Assembly: GCF_963666255.1 (NCBI RefSeq)
Contig: NZ_OY762655.1
Coordinates: forward strand, 1,116,001 to 1,180,000
Source of the DNA: an uncultured Propionivibrio sp.
GTDB taxonomy: Bacteria > Pseudomonadota > Gammaproteobacteria > Burkholderiales > Rhodocyclaceae
DNA: 64,000 bases
Direction of reading: 5' to 3'
The position numbers were made by a program, and so were the translations under genes. The notes beneath the pieces were generated by a model, which saw only the letters and a list, made by a program, of their open reading frames with translations, was not told the DNA's origin and made no database searches. Below, piece after piece: positions 7,630 to 17,801 of this stretch (position 1 is the first letter of the stretch; every line of letters begins with the position of its first letter).

Positions 7630-8657
7630 AGGCCCTGTATTACCTCGGCGAGAAGACCATGGAAGTCCGGGACATCCCGCTGCCGGCGCCGAAGTCCGGC
7701 CAGTACCTGATCAGGACCCGGTCGAACGGCATCTGCGGTTCCGACTTCGAAGGCTATCTGGGCAAGACCGGCCGCCGCCTGCCGCCGATGATCATGGGAC
7801 ACGAAGTCGCCGGCATCATCGAGGAAGCGCCGGCGCTCGGCAAATTCAGGAAAGGCGAGCGCGTCGTCATTTTCCCGAAGCCCTTCTGCGGCGAATGCGA
7901 CTATTGCCGCAAAGGCCTCGTCAACGTCTGCCCGGCCGGCATCTGCATGGGCGTCCTTGACCAGCCCGGCAGCATGACCGAATTCGTCGCCGTCGACGAG
8001 AAATACCTGCTGCCTTTCGCCGCGACGCTGTCATACAACGAAGCGGCGATGACCGAGCCGCTGGCCGTCGCCTACCGTGGCGCGCACAAATTGAGCGAGC
8101 GCGAACTCGCCGAGGCTGACTATTGCATGGTGATCGGCGCCGGACCGATCGGGCTGCTGACGATCGCCGTGCTGAAACTGCGCGGCGCGCGCAACATCAT
8201 CGCCTGCGACGCAACCGACCACCGTCTTGGCATCGCCCGTCAGATGGGCGCCGATTTCACCATCAACCCGCGCCAGGAGGACTTCCTCGACGCAGTCAGA
8301 AAAATTACCGGCGGCAAGATGTGCGACTTTGCCATCGAAGCCGTCGGCATCGAAGCGACCGCCTCGAACTCGATCGACTGCCTGCGCATCGGCGGCACCG
8401 TCGTCTGGATCGGGAACGCGCAAAAGATGGTCAGTGTCAATATGCAGAAGATCGTCACCACCGAACTGACCGTCAAGGGCAATTATGTCTATGGCCTGGA
8501 GGACTTCAGGCAATGCCTCCGGCTGCTTGAGGAAAAGCGCATCGACATCGCGCCGGTGATGACCCATGAATATCCGCTGGGGGAAGGCGTGCAAGCCTTC
8601 CACGACCAGGAAAACAACCGCGAGGGCAAAATCCTCAAGGCTTTCCTGGTGAGCTGA
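7626..8657 (+). CDS. Zinc-dependent alcohol (polyol) dehydrogenase, medium-chain family
   Basis: The 343-residue protein has the catalytic zinc ligands C37 and H59-E60 (GICGSD, GHEVAG), the structural zinc cysteines C88, C91, C94 and C102, and a Rossmann motif in VIGAGPIGLL. It resembles the sorbitol/threonine/threitol dehydrogenase branch of the medium-chain family and should oxidise a secondary alcohol of a polyol or sugar acid with NAD(P). The GTG start follows AGGAG by seven bases. It is followed by an Asp/Glu-racemase-like gene, with an RpiB-type isomerase converging on them, so a polyol or tetronate pathway is likely. Confidence 0.85.
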   Translation: MKALYYLGEKTMEVRDIPLPAPKSGQYLIRTRSNGICGSDFEGYLGKTGRRLPPMIMGHEVAGIIEEAPALGKFRKGERVVIFPKPFCGECDYCRKGLVNVCPAGICMGVLDQPGSMTEFVAVDEKYLLPFAATLSYNEAAMTEPLAVAYRGAHKLSERELAEADYCMVIGAGPIGLLTIAVLKLRGARNIIACDATDHRLGIARQMGADFTINPRQEDFLDAVRKITGGKMCDFAIEAVGIEATASNSIDCLRIGGTVVWIGNAQKMVSVNMQKIVTTELTVKGNYVYGLEDFRQCLRLLEEKRIDIAPVMTHEYPLGEGVQAFHDQENNREGKILKAFLVS

Positions 8658-8694
8658 CCCGATCATTGAAGGCCGCATGACCATGGAGATCAAC

Positions 8695-9354
8695 ATGAAG
8701 AAAATCGTATTACTGCAAACCAGCATGGTGTCATTCGACGTGTTCAACCGCCTGTTCCAGGAAATCATCCCGGAAGCGCGCGTATCGAACCTCGTCGACG
8801 AGGACCTGCTCGATACGCTGAACCGCAACCGCGGCATCACCCCATCGATCATCCAGCGGATCTGCCAATACTGCGTCGCCGCCGAGGCAGCCGGCGCCGA
8901 CCTGATCTTCAGCCAGTGCTCGTCGACGCGCGAAGGCATCGAATGCGCGCGCAAGATGGTGAAGATCCCGATCCTCATGGTCGACGACGCGATGGCCGAA
9001 CAGGCCGTCGCCGCTGGCAGCCGGATCGGCGTTGCCGCCACCGCGGCGGCAACACTCAAGCCGACGTCATCAGCACTGAGAAGTGCGGCCGCAGCGCAGG
9101 GCAAGGACATCGAAATAAAGACCTACCTCGCCGACGGCGCCCTCGACGTGCTGATGAAAGAGCGCAACCGCGACAAGCACGACCGCCTGATCATCGACCT
9201 GCTCAAGCAGGCCGAGCAGGAAAACGATGTCATCGTCCTGGCGCAGGGCAGCATGGTGACGATCGAGCCACTGCTGGGCGAAATCAAGATACCTGTGCTG
9301 ACCAGCCCGAAACGCGGCGTCATCAAGGCGCGCCAGCTCCTGCTCCGCAACTGA
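8695..9354 (+). CDS. Aspartate/glutamate racemase superfamily protein
   Basis: The 219-residue protein has the fold pattern of the Asp/Glu racemase superfamily, with the first catalytic-type Cys (C75 in FSQCSSTREG). Where a second Cys is usual, the chain reads VLAQGSM, so the two-cysteine racemase mechanism looks incomplete. One-cysteine members include decarboxylases and isomerases of uncertain function. The start at 8695 has GGAG six bases before it; an ATG at 8677 is an alternative. It lies 20-40 bases after the dehydrogenase gene, in one operon, so a role on the same carbon skeleton is likely. Confidence 0.7.
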   Translation: MKKIVLLQTSMVSFDVFNRLFQEIIPEARVSNLVDEDLLDTLNRNRGITPSIIQRICQYCVAAEAAGADLIFSQCSSTREGIECARKMVKIPILMVDDAMAEQAVAAGSRIGVAATAAATLKPTSSALRSAAAAQGKDIEIKTYLADGALDVLMKERNRDKHDRLIIDLLKQAEQENDVIVLAQGSMVTIEPLLGEIKIPVLTSPKRGVIKARQLLLRN

Positions 9355-9418
9355 AGCCGCCGAGCCGGCATCGCTAACCGGGACGCAGCCCGTATCGTGA
9401 CAATCTCTTGAGGCGAAT

Positions 9419-9438
9419 GGCGCCCCGCGCGGGGCGCC
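9419..9438. terminator. 20-bp perfect palindrome between convergent genes
   Basis: GGCGCCCCGC followed by its exact reverse complement forms a perfect 10-bp stem between two convergent genes. There is no T-run on either side, so it may work as a bidirectional hairpin end or transcript stabiliser rather than a classic terminator. Confidence 0.5.
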
Positions 9439-9450
9439 TTGCTGCAGACA

Positions 9451-9909
9451 CTAGCGGCGATACGACGCGTCGAGCGCGTCAATCGCGGCGACATTCGCCG
9501 CCGAAGCGCCGTTCGGATCGAACTCCGAACACAGCCAGGCATTGACGACCGTCTTCGCCAGCTCCGACCCGACCACGCGCGCGCCCAGGGTGATGATGTG
9601 CGCATTGTTGCTCTTGGCGGCGCGCTCGGCGGAGAACGTGTCATGCGTCTGCGCCGCGCGAATACCGGGCACCTTGTTGGCCGAAATCGCCATGCCGATG
9701 CCTGTACCGCAACAGAGGATGCCACGGTCGTATTCACCGGCGAGGATGGCCTTCCCCACCCGTTCGGCAATGTTGGCGTAATACTCGCCGTTGCCGGCCG
9801 GTGACCGGCTCAATTCAGTCACCTCGATGCCGGGGATATCGCTGAGGTGCTTGGCCAGGATTTCGGAAAGAGTGATACCGACGCTGTCGCCGGCGACCGC
9901 GATTTTCAT
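9451..9909 (-). CDS. RpiB/LacAB-family sugar-phosphate isomerase, tetrose-type (DerI/EryI-like)
   Basis: The 152-residue protein has the RpiB family core with C66 in [17 protein letters not shown] and a His at 89. The usual DHAG loop of ribose-5-phosphate isomerase B is replaced by GDSVG at 7-11. From memory, Asp-Ser loops of this kind occur in the tetrulose-4-phosphate isomerases (DerI/EryI), so a four-carbon substrate is a reasonable inference. It converges on the dehydrogenase and racemase-like genes and is followed upstream by a YciI gene in the same direction. A GntR-type operator lies in the shared divergent promoter region at 10.3 kb. Confidence 0.82.
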   Translation of the reverse strand: MKIAVAGDSVGITLSEILAKHLSDIPGIEVTELSRSPAGNGEYYANIAERVGKAILAGEYDRGILCCGTGIGMAISANKVPGIRAAQTHDTFSAERAAKSNNAHIITLGARVVGSELAKTVVNAWLCSEFDPNGASAANVAAIDALDASYRR

Positions 9910-9950
9910 GGGGATTCTCCCTGGGTTGGAAATTTTGAAGTGCCGCCGCG

Positions 9951-10244
9951 CTAGGCACCGGCGACGAGATGCGCCAGCCCGGCGCTGGCCATCGACGGCA
10001 CGAACTCGACGATGTCATAGCGCGCGATGCCTTCGCGCCAGAATGGGTCGGCGGCGAGGATGGCCTCGAGTTCGGCACGCGTTGCCGCACGGGCGATGAT
10101 GACGCCGCCGGTGCGCGGTTCGCGCCGGCCTGACAGCAGGAAACGGCCGGCGTCGTACTGAGTCTTGAGATAGGCCCGATGCTCCGCAACGAAACGGTCG
10201 ACTTCGGACAGGGGCTTGAGATAATCGAGCAGAACGATGAACAT
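9951..10244 (-). CDS. YciI family protein
   Basis: The 97-residue protein has the ferredoxin-like YciI pattern, with an N-terminal strand (MFIVLLDYL), a His at the start of the second helix (VAEHRAYL) and the conserved [16 protein letters not shown] near the end. Members are small dimeric proteins; a few are lyases or dehalogenases and most are of unknown role. The ATG at 10244 follows a GGAGAAG-like site. It is transcribed divergently from the GntR regulator and upstream of the RpiB-like gene, so it is probably co-expressed with that isomerase. Confidence 0.8.
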   Translation of the reverse strand: MFIVLLDYLKPLSEVDRFVAEHRAYLKTQYDAGRFLLSGRREPRTGGVIIARAATRAELEAILAADPFWREGIARYDIVEFVPSMASAGLAHLVAGA

Positions 10245-10317
10245 TCGGTGCTTCTCCACGAAAATGTCGAAAGACTTGTTTTTTGAAATAAACGCAGATA
10301 CATTACACCCAAGCCTA

Positions 10318-10330
10318 GTTGTTAGACAAC
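10318..10330. promoter_or_regulatory. GntR/FCD-type operator in a divergent promoter region
   Basis: GTTGT-TAG-ACAAC is a perfect 13-bp palindrome that fits the TTGT-N3-ACAA pattern bound by FadR-subfamily (FCD) GntR regulators. It lies 41 bases before the start of exactly such a regulator and between it and the divergent YciI-RpiB pair. This suggests auto-control and control of the cluster. Confidence 0.6.
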
Positions 10331-10370
10331 ATTACATCAACGAACAACACCGACACGCGACACGAATTTC

Positions 10371-11105
10371 ATGGTGATCAACCGCACGAATGCCTGTGAC
10401 CAGGTGGCCGAAGAGATCAAGAACCTGATCGTCAAGGGGTCCTTCAAGGTCGGCGAACGCCTGCCGACAGAAACCCAGCTGGCAGAAATGTTCGGCGTCA
10501 GCCGCGCACCGGTGCGCGAGGCGCTGCGGGCGCTGCGGCAGGCCGGTTTCCTCGTCACCAAGCATGGCATCGGCACCTTCGTCAATGTGGTGAGTCCGGA
10601 CATCCTCGGCAACGAATTCGACACCTTCATGTTCTTCCAGGACCAGTCGCTCATCGAGATCCTGCAATTGCGCCGCCTCATCGAAGGCGAAGCGGCACGG
10701 CTCGCCGCAGAGCATGCGAGCGAAGCCGACATCGCCAGGATCCGCGAGACCGAAGCCCTCGCCCGCACCGAAATCCTCAAGCACCGCGAAGGCAAGGACA
10801 ACGCCTTCTTTGCCGCCGACCTCAAGTTCCACCTCGCCGTCGCCGAAGCCTCGCACAACGGCATTTATGTCAAGTTCATCCACTCGATCCACCAGACGCT
10901 GCACTTTCACCAGTTCCTGAGCCTCCGGGAGTCCGTGCATCACGACGAGGTCATGGAGTTCCATCACGGCATCCTGGTCGCCATCGCCGAGCACAACCCG
11001 GTCAAGGCGGCGAATGTCATGGAAAGCCACATCCGCCGCGTCGAGGAACTCGTCGCCGAGAGTGCCAAGAAAGCCAAGGCGGAACAGAAGCCGAGAAAGA
11101 AATAG
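10371..11105 (+). CDS. GntR-family transcriptional regulator with FCD domain
   Basis: The 244-residue protein has a GntR winged helix at about 5-72 (GERLPTETQLAEMFGVSRAP, PVREALRAL) and an all-helical FCD ligand domain at about 95-225, with metal-site type histidines in KFHLAVAEASHN and EFHHGILVAI. FCD regulators usually sense sugar acids or organic acids, which fits the surrounding carbohydrate genes. A matching palindromic operator precedes it. It probably represses the genes on both sides until the substrate or an intermediate binds. Confidence 0.9.
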   Translation: MVINRTNACDQVAEEIKNLIVKGSFKVGERLPTETQLAEMFGVSRAPVREALRALRQAGFLVTKHGIGTFVNVVSPDILGNEFDTFMFFQDQSLIEILQLRRLIEGEAARLAAEHASEADIARIRETEALARTEILKHREGKDNAFFAADLKFHLAVAEASHNGIYVKFIHSIHQTLHFHQFLSLRESVHHDEVMEFHHGILVAIAEHNPVKAANVMESHIRRVEELVAESAKKAKAEQKPRKK

Positions 11106-11190
11106 CCGCGCGCCCCGACGCCCTCGGACCGCGCATCCACCAGATTCAACAAGAGAGATCCGGCATGTCCCTTCACTTTTTTACCGCTCG

Positions 11191-11199
11191 TTGTCAGAC
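11191..11199. promoter_or_regulatory. Possible second GntR-type operator (partial)
   Basis: TTGTCAGAC matches the first nine bases of the 10.3-kb operator core TTGTTAGACAA at eight positions. It lies about 90 bases before the first aldolase gene. The second half-site is poor, so this is tentative. Confidence 0.3.
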
Positions 11200-11286
11200 C
11201 TCCTGATCTCTGAGTTGTTAATGTCTCAAGTCATGTCAAGCATCACGCCCACTGTCGCGCCAAACATCGCCTCAACAGGAGACCCC

Positions 11287-11898
11287 ATGAACGACCTGAT
11301 CGAAAAAGCCATCGCCGACTTCATCCTCGCCGCCCGCCGCGCTTATGACTCAAGAATACAAACCGGCAACGGCGGAAACCTCAGCGTGCGCATCGGCAAC
11401 ACCGGCATGATGGTGGTCAAGGCCAGCGGCGTCAGCTTCGTCGACTCGGCGCCCGACACGGTCGTCGTCACCGATCTCGAAGGGCGGGTGCTCGAAGGCA
11501 ATCGCTCGCCAACCCGCGAACTTTTGTTGCACAGCGTGCTGTACCGTGAATTCGGCCATTTCGACGCGATCGTGCATACCCATTCGCCCTATGCCATCGT
11601 CTGGTCGCTGAGCGGCAAGGACATTCCGCCGGTCACCAAGCAGTCGCTGCTCAAGCTGCCCGGACCGATCCCGGTCGTTGCCGTCGACACCCCCGAAGTG
11701 ACGACGGCCGACATTCCGAAGATCTGCGCGCTGCTCAAGGAAGATCCCAAGCGCCTCGCCTTCGTATTGCAAGGGCACGGCATCGTCGCCCTCGGCCGCA
11801 GCGCTCCCGAAGCCGAACACCTCGCCGAATTCGTCGAGGAAACGGCCCAGATCGCCTGGCTCGCCGCCATCGGCCGCAATGCCGGCCTGATCGCCTGA
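11287..11898 (+). CDS. Class II aldolase/adducin family protein (aldolase 1)
   Basis: The 203-residue protein shows the L-fuculose-phosphate aldolase pattern: phosphate-loop GNGGNLSVRI near 24-33, an acidic residue in SPTRELLLHSVLYR, the zinc ligands in VHTHSPYA and a third His in LQGHGIVALG. The family makes reversible retro-aldol cleavages of phosphosugars, and related members decarboxylate 3-keto sugar-acid phosphates. The start at 11287 has AGGAG five to six bases upstream; an upstream in-frame ATG at 11221 lacks one. It is the first gene after the GntR regulator and leads the run to the ABC importer. Confidence 0.88.
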   Translation: MNDLIEKAIADFILAARRAYDSRIQTGNGGNLSVRIGNTGMMVVKASGVSFVDSAPDTVVVTDLEGRVLEGNRSPTRELLLHSVLYREFGHFDAIVHTHSPYAIVWSLSGKDIPPVTKQSLLKLPGPIPVVAVDTPEVTTADIPKICALLKEDPKRLAFVLQGHGIVALGRSAPEAEHLAEFVEETAQIAWLAAIGRNAGLIA

Positions 11899-11948
11899 CG
11901 CCCTATTCAAAACGCTTCAAATCACTTTCCCACCCACAGGTCCTCGCC

Positions 11949-12752
11949 ATGAACACCTACACCCTCCGCGCCATCGTCACCGGCTTCACCCACACCCACA
12001 AGGGCACCTACATCTACCACCACAGCACGCATGCCTACTACGACACCGAGGGCTACGCCGAGTTGCCGGTGACAATCTTCCTGATCGAAGGCGCCGGCAA
12101 GAAGATCCTCGTCGACACCGGCATGAGCAACACCGAGATCGCGCACAAATACCATCACCCCGGCTCCTATCAGCCCGAGGGCTACGCCGTGCATGAACAG
12201 CTCGCGAAGATGGGCATCACGCCCGAAGAAATCGACATCGTCATCTTCACGCACCTGCACTGGGACCACGTCTATCACCTGGCGAAATTCACAAATGCCA
12301 AGTTCTACGTGCAACGCGCCGAATACGAATTCGCGATGAATCCGATTCCGCTCTACTACAAGTCCTACGAATACCCGGTGCTCGGGCTGGAACCGCAATT
12401 CAAGGACACCAAGTTCGAGCTGCTCGACGGCGAGGCCGAAATCATCGACGGCATCAGCGTCTATCCGACGCCGGGCCATTCGATCGGCCACCAGGTCGTC
12501 GTCGTCAACACCGAGGCCGGCGAATACCACTGCTGCGGCGACGCGATGTTCACCTATGACAATCTCAAGCCGATCCCGAAGATCCACTACACGATCACGC
12601 CGCCGGCCCGCTTCGAGAACATCACCGAATCGTGGCGCAGCATCGAGACGATCAAGCGCCGCGCCAAGAGCCAGGAATTCATCCTGCTCACGCATGAGGC
12701 CGCCATGATCGAGCTCTACGAGAAGGGCATCGTCCTCGGCAAGAAGGCCTGA
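11949..12752 (+). CDS. Metallo-beta-lactamase-fold hydrolase, AHL-lactonase-like
   Basis: The 267-residue protein has the binuclear zinc motif H102-L-H104-W-D106-H107, a further His in TPGHSIGH, an Asp in CCGDAMF and a last His in LLTHEA. That set matches the N-acyl-homoserine-lactonase-like branch. In this context, between an aldolase and sugar-transport genes, a sugar-lactone hydrolase is more likely than quorum quenching; this is inference. It begins 50 bases after aldolase 1 and is followed 20 bases later by the Tm-1-like gene, so the three form one operon. Confidence 0.82.
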   Translation: MNTYTLRAIVTGFTHTHKGTYIYHHSTHAYYDTEGYAELPVTIFLIEGAGKKILVDTGMSNTEIAHKYHHPGSYQPEGYAVHEQLAKMGITPEEIDIVIFTHLHWDHVYHLAKFTNAKFYVQRAEYEFAMNPIPLYYKSYEYPVLGLEPQFKDTKFELLDGEAEIIDGISVYPTPGHSIGHQVVVVNTEAGEYHCCGDAMFTYDNLKPIPKIHYTITPPARFENITESWRSIETIKRRAKSQEFILLTHEAAMIELYEKGIVLGKKA

Positions 12753-12772
12753 GCGCGATCGGGGCCGGCACG

Positions 12773-14026
12773 ATGAAAACCATCGCCATCCTGGCGACAA
12801 TGGACACCAAGCACATCGAGGTGTCCTATGCCAGAAACCTGATCGAAACGCTCGGCCACGCCGTCCGCGTCATCGATATCGGCGTCTCGGGCAAGCCTGC
12901 CGAGGGCGCTGACGTCCAGGCCGGGGAGGTGTTGCACGCGGCCGGCCTGAGCCTTGAAACGCTGACGCGCATGGACAAGGGCGCGCGCATCGAAACCATG
13001 GCCAGTGCGGCGGCGATCGCCGTCGCCGGGTCCTTCAAACGCCAGGAATTCGACGCGATTTTTTCGCTCGGCGGCATCCAGAACACGATCATGGCGGCGA
13101 CCGCGATGCGCGCGCTGCCGGTCGGTGTGCCGAAGCTGATCCTGTCGACCATGGCCAGCGGCAAGCGCCTGTTCGGTCCCTTCGTCGGCGCCAAGGATAT
13201 CGTCGTCATGCACTCGGTCGCCGACATCTCGGGCATCAACCGCATCACCCGCAGCGTCATCGCCAATGCCGTCGGCGCCGTCGTCGGCATGGCGCTGTAC
13301 GGCAACCGCCGCGTCGAGGCATCCGAAGCACTCGTCATCGGCGCGACGATGCTCGGCGTGACGAGCGGCGGCGTCTCCGCGGCGACGGCGTGCTTGCAGC
13401 AGGCCGGCTACGAGACGATTTCCTTTCATGCCACCGGCGTCGGCGGTCGCGCCATGGAGAACTTCATCGCCGACAAGGTGATCGTCGCCTCGCTCGACCT
13501 GACGCTGCATGAAATTTCCTCGGAGGTGTTCGGCGGCTACTGCGCCGGCGCCAACGACCGCCTGCTCGCGGCCGCGGCGGCGGGCATTCCGCAGGTCGTC
13601 GCGCCTGGCGCCGTCGACATCCTGAGTTGCAGCACCGACTTCGGTGTCGACAGCTTTCCGTCGAACTGGCGCGCACGAAAATCGATCGCGCATAACGCCA
13701 GCCTGTATCACGTCAAGCTCAGCGCGCCCGAAATCGTCCAGGTCGCGGAGGTCATCGCCGATCGCCTCAACCAGGCAACCGGTCCGGTGACGGTGCTGAT
13801 TCCGACCCGCGGTTTTTGCGAAGCCGGCGCGCCCGGTCGGCCGCTGCACGACGCGGCGATCGACGCAGCCTTCGTGACCGCGCTCCGGCGCGGCCTCAAG
13901 CGCTCGATCCGCTGGGTCGAGGCCGATCTCAACATCAGCCAGCCGGAATTCGGCGAACTCGCCGCCGCCGAATTGCAGGCCTACCTGCAAGCGCAGCCCG
14001 TCGCGCTGGCGATGGACCCGGCATGA
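12773..14026 (+). CDS. Tm-1-like ATP-binding domain protein (UPF0261)
   Basis: The 417-residue protein begins MKTIAILATMDTKHIE, the typical start of the Tm-1/UPF0261 family, and has the Gly-rich SLGGIQNTIMA and SGGVSAATACL segments of its nucleotide-binding and second domains. The plant homologue Tm-1 binds ATP; the bacterial role is not established to my knowledge, though the genes often sit in catabolic clusters. No classical sugar kinase is visible in this cluster. A phosphoryl-transfer role for this ATP-binding protein is therefore worth considering, but unproven. Confidence 0.85.
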   Translation: MKTIAILATMDTKHIEVSYARNLIETLGHAVRVIDIGVSGKPAEGADVQAGEVLHAAGLSLETLTRMDKGARIETMASAAAIAVAGSFKRQEFDAIFSLGGIQNTIMAATAMRALPVGVPKLILSTMASGKRLFGPFVGAKDIVVMHSVADISGINRITRSVIANAVGAVVGMALYGNRRVEASEALVIGATMLGVTSGGVSAATACLQQAGYETISFHATGVGGRAMENFIADKVIVASLDLTLHEISSEVFGGYCAGANDRLLAAAAAGIPQVVAPGAVDILSCSTDFGVDSFPSNWRARKSIAHNASLYHVKLSAPEIVQVAEVIADRLNQATGPVTVLIPTRGFCEAGAPGRPLHDAAIDAAFVTALRRGLKRSIRWVEADLNISQPEFGELAAAELQAYLQAQPVALAMDPA

Positions 14027-14134
14027 ATCAAGCACGGATCGGACATAAGCAATTGTCGTCGCAGTAAAAATGCAATCGGGATGTAGAACAAACGCAGTAA
14101 TGAGGTAAATTCCATTCACCCTTGGGAGGTCGCA

Positions 14135-15079
14135 ATGAACAGAACGAAATGGATGTTGCTGGGCCTGGGTCTGTTGTTTTCTTCGATCGGCTGCAGCTAT
14201 GCGCAAACCGCTTACAAGATCGGCTATGTGCCGACGTCAATCGGCCAGGCGCTGACGCAGGCCTGGAAAACCGGCGTCGAAAATGTCATGAAGAGTTATC
14301 CGGGATCGACACTGCAATCCTTCGATGCGCAGATGAAGGCCGAGATCCAGGTCACGCTGATGGACGACCTGATCAACCAGGGCTACAACGCCATCATCCT
14401 GCAACCGGCCGACGCCGCCGCGCTCACCGCCAGCGTCCGGAAGGCCGAGGGCAAGGGCATTCACGTCATCACGCTGAATACCGACACGCTGCTGCCGCAC
14501 GCTGCCTGCGTGACGATGGACGACGAAGGCGCCGGCGCCATGGTCGGCGAGCGCATCGGCAAGGCGCTGGGTGGCAAAGGTAGCGTCGCGCTGATCCAGT
14601 CGCCGCCCGGCGCACAGGCCGGCGTCGAGCGCGAGAAGGGATTCCGCGCCGTGATGACGAAGAACTTCCCCGGCATCAAGATCGTCGGCGCCCAGAACGG
14701 CATGTGGATCAAGGACAAGGGCATCGAGATCATGAACAGCTTCCTGCAGATCAACAAGGACCTCGACGCCGTCTTTGCCGTCAATGACAACATGGCCGAA
14801 GGCGCGATGATCGCCGCCGAGGCCGCCGGCCGCCTTGGCAAGATCCAGATCTGGGGCTTCAACGGGCAGAAGAGCACGCTGGCGCTGATCGAGCAGGGCA
14901 AGATCACCGGCACCGCCTACACCAACGCCTACAACCAGGGCGCCACCGCCGCGCAATATGCGTTTGATCTATTGACCGGCGCCAAGAAGAAAGCGGCCAA
15001 GACCGAGGTGATCACCGTCCCGCCGTTCGCCGCCACGCGCGAGACGGTCGCCCAGATCAAGAGCGAGGATCGCTGGTAA
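14135..15079 (+). CDS. Sugar ABC transporter periplasmic substrate-binding protein
   Basis: The 314-residue protein starts with a signal peptide (hydrophobic 5-18, likely cleavage after SYA near 23) and continues as a two-lobed Peripla_BP_4 domain of the ribose/autoinducer-binding type (KIGYVPTSIGQALTQAWKTG near the start). It should capture the substrate in the periplasm for the permeases and ATPase that follow. GGGAGG stands five bases before the ATG. The gap after it contains a GC-rich hairpin that could stabilise its mRNA, as is common when binding proteins are made in excess. Confidence 0.9.
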   Translation: MNRTKWMLLGLGLLFSSIGCSYAQTAYKIGYVPTSIGQALTQAWKTGVENVMKSYPGSTLQSFDAQMKAEIQVTLMDDLINQGYNAIILQPADAAALTASVRKAEGKGIHVITLNTDTLLPHAACVTMDDEGAGAMVGERIGKALGGKGSVALIQSPPGAQAGVEREKGFRAVMTKNFPGIKIVGAQNGMWIKDKGIEIMNSFLQINKDLDAVFAVNDNMAEGAMIAAEAAGRLGKIQIWGFNGQKSTLALIEQGKITGTAYTNAYNQGATAAQYAFDLLTGAKKKAAKTEVITVPPFAATRETVAQIKSEDRW

Positions 15080-15093
15080 GCCACGGCGCACGC

Positions 15094-15118
15094 GGCGGCG
15101 CCTGCCGGTGCCGCCGCC
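15094..15118 (+). repeat. GC-rich stem-loop after the binding-protein gene
   Basis: GGCGGC (15094-15099) and GCCGCC (15113-15118) can pair across a 13-base loop in the 180-base gap between the binding-protein and permease genes. Without a T-run it is more likely an mRNA-stabilising or attenuating hairpin than a full terminator. Confidence 0.35.
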
Positions 15119-15261
15119 CGCCCGACGCCCACGCCGCCGCGCTACCCATGCGAAACGCATTCATCGCGACGACGCGGTGACACGCGGCCCGGCGCGCGCC
15201 CGCGCGCTGCCGGCAATGCCCCGGTCACCTTCGACGTCTTCGAAACACAGGAGAACCCATC

Positions 15262-16265
15262 GTGTCGGTCAGTGCCATACGACGACTCATCCTGATCGGC
15301 TTGCTGCTGGTCATCTCGCTTGTCATGTCGGTCATTACGCCGGCATTCCTGACGCTGGACAACATCATGACGCTGCTGCAGGAAGCGTCGCTGACGGGGA
15401 TCATTGCGATCGGCTTCACGCTGGTGCTGATCACGGCGGGGATCGACATGTCGATCGGTGCCGTGGTGGCGATCACCTCGATGGTCTGCATCAACTTCAT
15501 TTCCTACACGCAGTTGCCGGCGACCATCTACATCCCGATTGCGCTGGCAGGCGGCTGCCTGATCGGCTGGGTGAACGGCTTTTTCATCACCTACTTCAAG
15601 CTGCCGGAATTCATCGTCACGCTGGCGACGCGAGGGATTCTCGCCGGACTCGCGCTGATCGCGGCGGTCAAGGACGAACAGGGCTTCGTCAAGAACGTCT
15701 TCATCCAGGATGAGGTTTTCCTGTCCTTCGGCGAAACGGTCGGGCCGGTCTATATCGTTGTCATCGTCTTCGTGCTGCTGGCGATCGTCACGCAGTTCTT
15801 CATGAAGCGCACGCGCGCCGGGACGAACATCTACGCGGCCGGGGCCAACCCGACGGCCTCGCGCCTGTCGGGCATCCACGTCGAGCGGACGCTGATCGGC
15901 GTCTATATGTTCTCGGGCTTCTGCGCGGCGCTCTCGTCGATTTTCCTGTCGGCGCGGATGATGACGGCGATGCCGGAATTCGGCATCGGCAACGAACTCG
16001 ACGTCATCGCCTCGGTCGTCATCGGCGGCACGCCCTTCACCGGCGGCGTCGGCGACATCTGGGGGACGCTGATTGGCACGCTGTTCATCGCGCTGGTCAA
16101 GAACGGCATTCTCAAGCTCGGGCTCTCGCCCTACATCCAGCCGATCGTCATCGGCGGCATCATCATCGTCACGGTGGTCATGGACGTCTGGTACAAATCC
16201 TACGCCGAGAAGAAGGCGACGCAGGCCGCGCGCAGGAAAGCCATGCAGCGCCAGGGAGGTGAAGC

Positions 16266-16269
<4 letters not shown>
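15262..16269 (+). CDS. Sugar ABC transporter permease 1 (RbsC-type)
   Basis: The 335-residue protein has eight to ten hydrophobic spans and the family signature regions LITAGIDMSIGAVVAI and VVIGGTPFTGGVGDIWGT typical of ribose/xylose-type permeases (BPD_transp_2). GTG is the start, behind an AGGAG site. Its stop overlaps the ATPase start by ATGA. It would pair with the second permease gene as a heterodimer in the inner membrane. Confidence 0.92.

Positions 16270-17797
<1,528 letters not shown>

Positions 17798-17801
<4 letters not shown>

Noticed and set aside
9419-9438. Palindrome as a protein operator
   Set aside because: It lies between convergent gene ends, not in a promoter, so a transcript-end hairpin is the simpler reading.
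11949-12752. Quorum-quenching AHL lactonase
   Set aside because: The metal motif fits, but the operon is carbohydrate-related, so a sugar-lactone or other ester hydrolase is more likely; the AHL role is not supported here.
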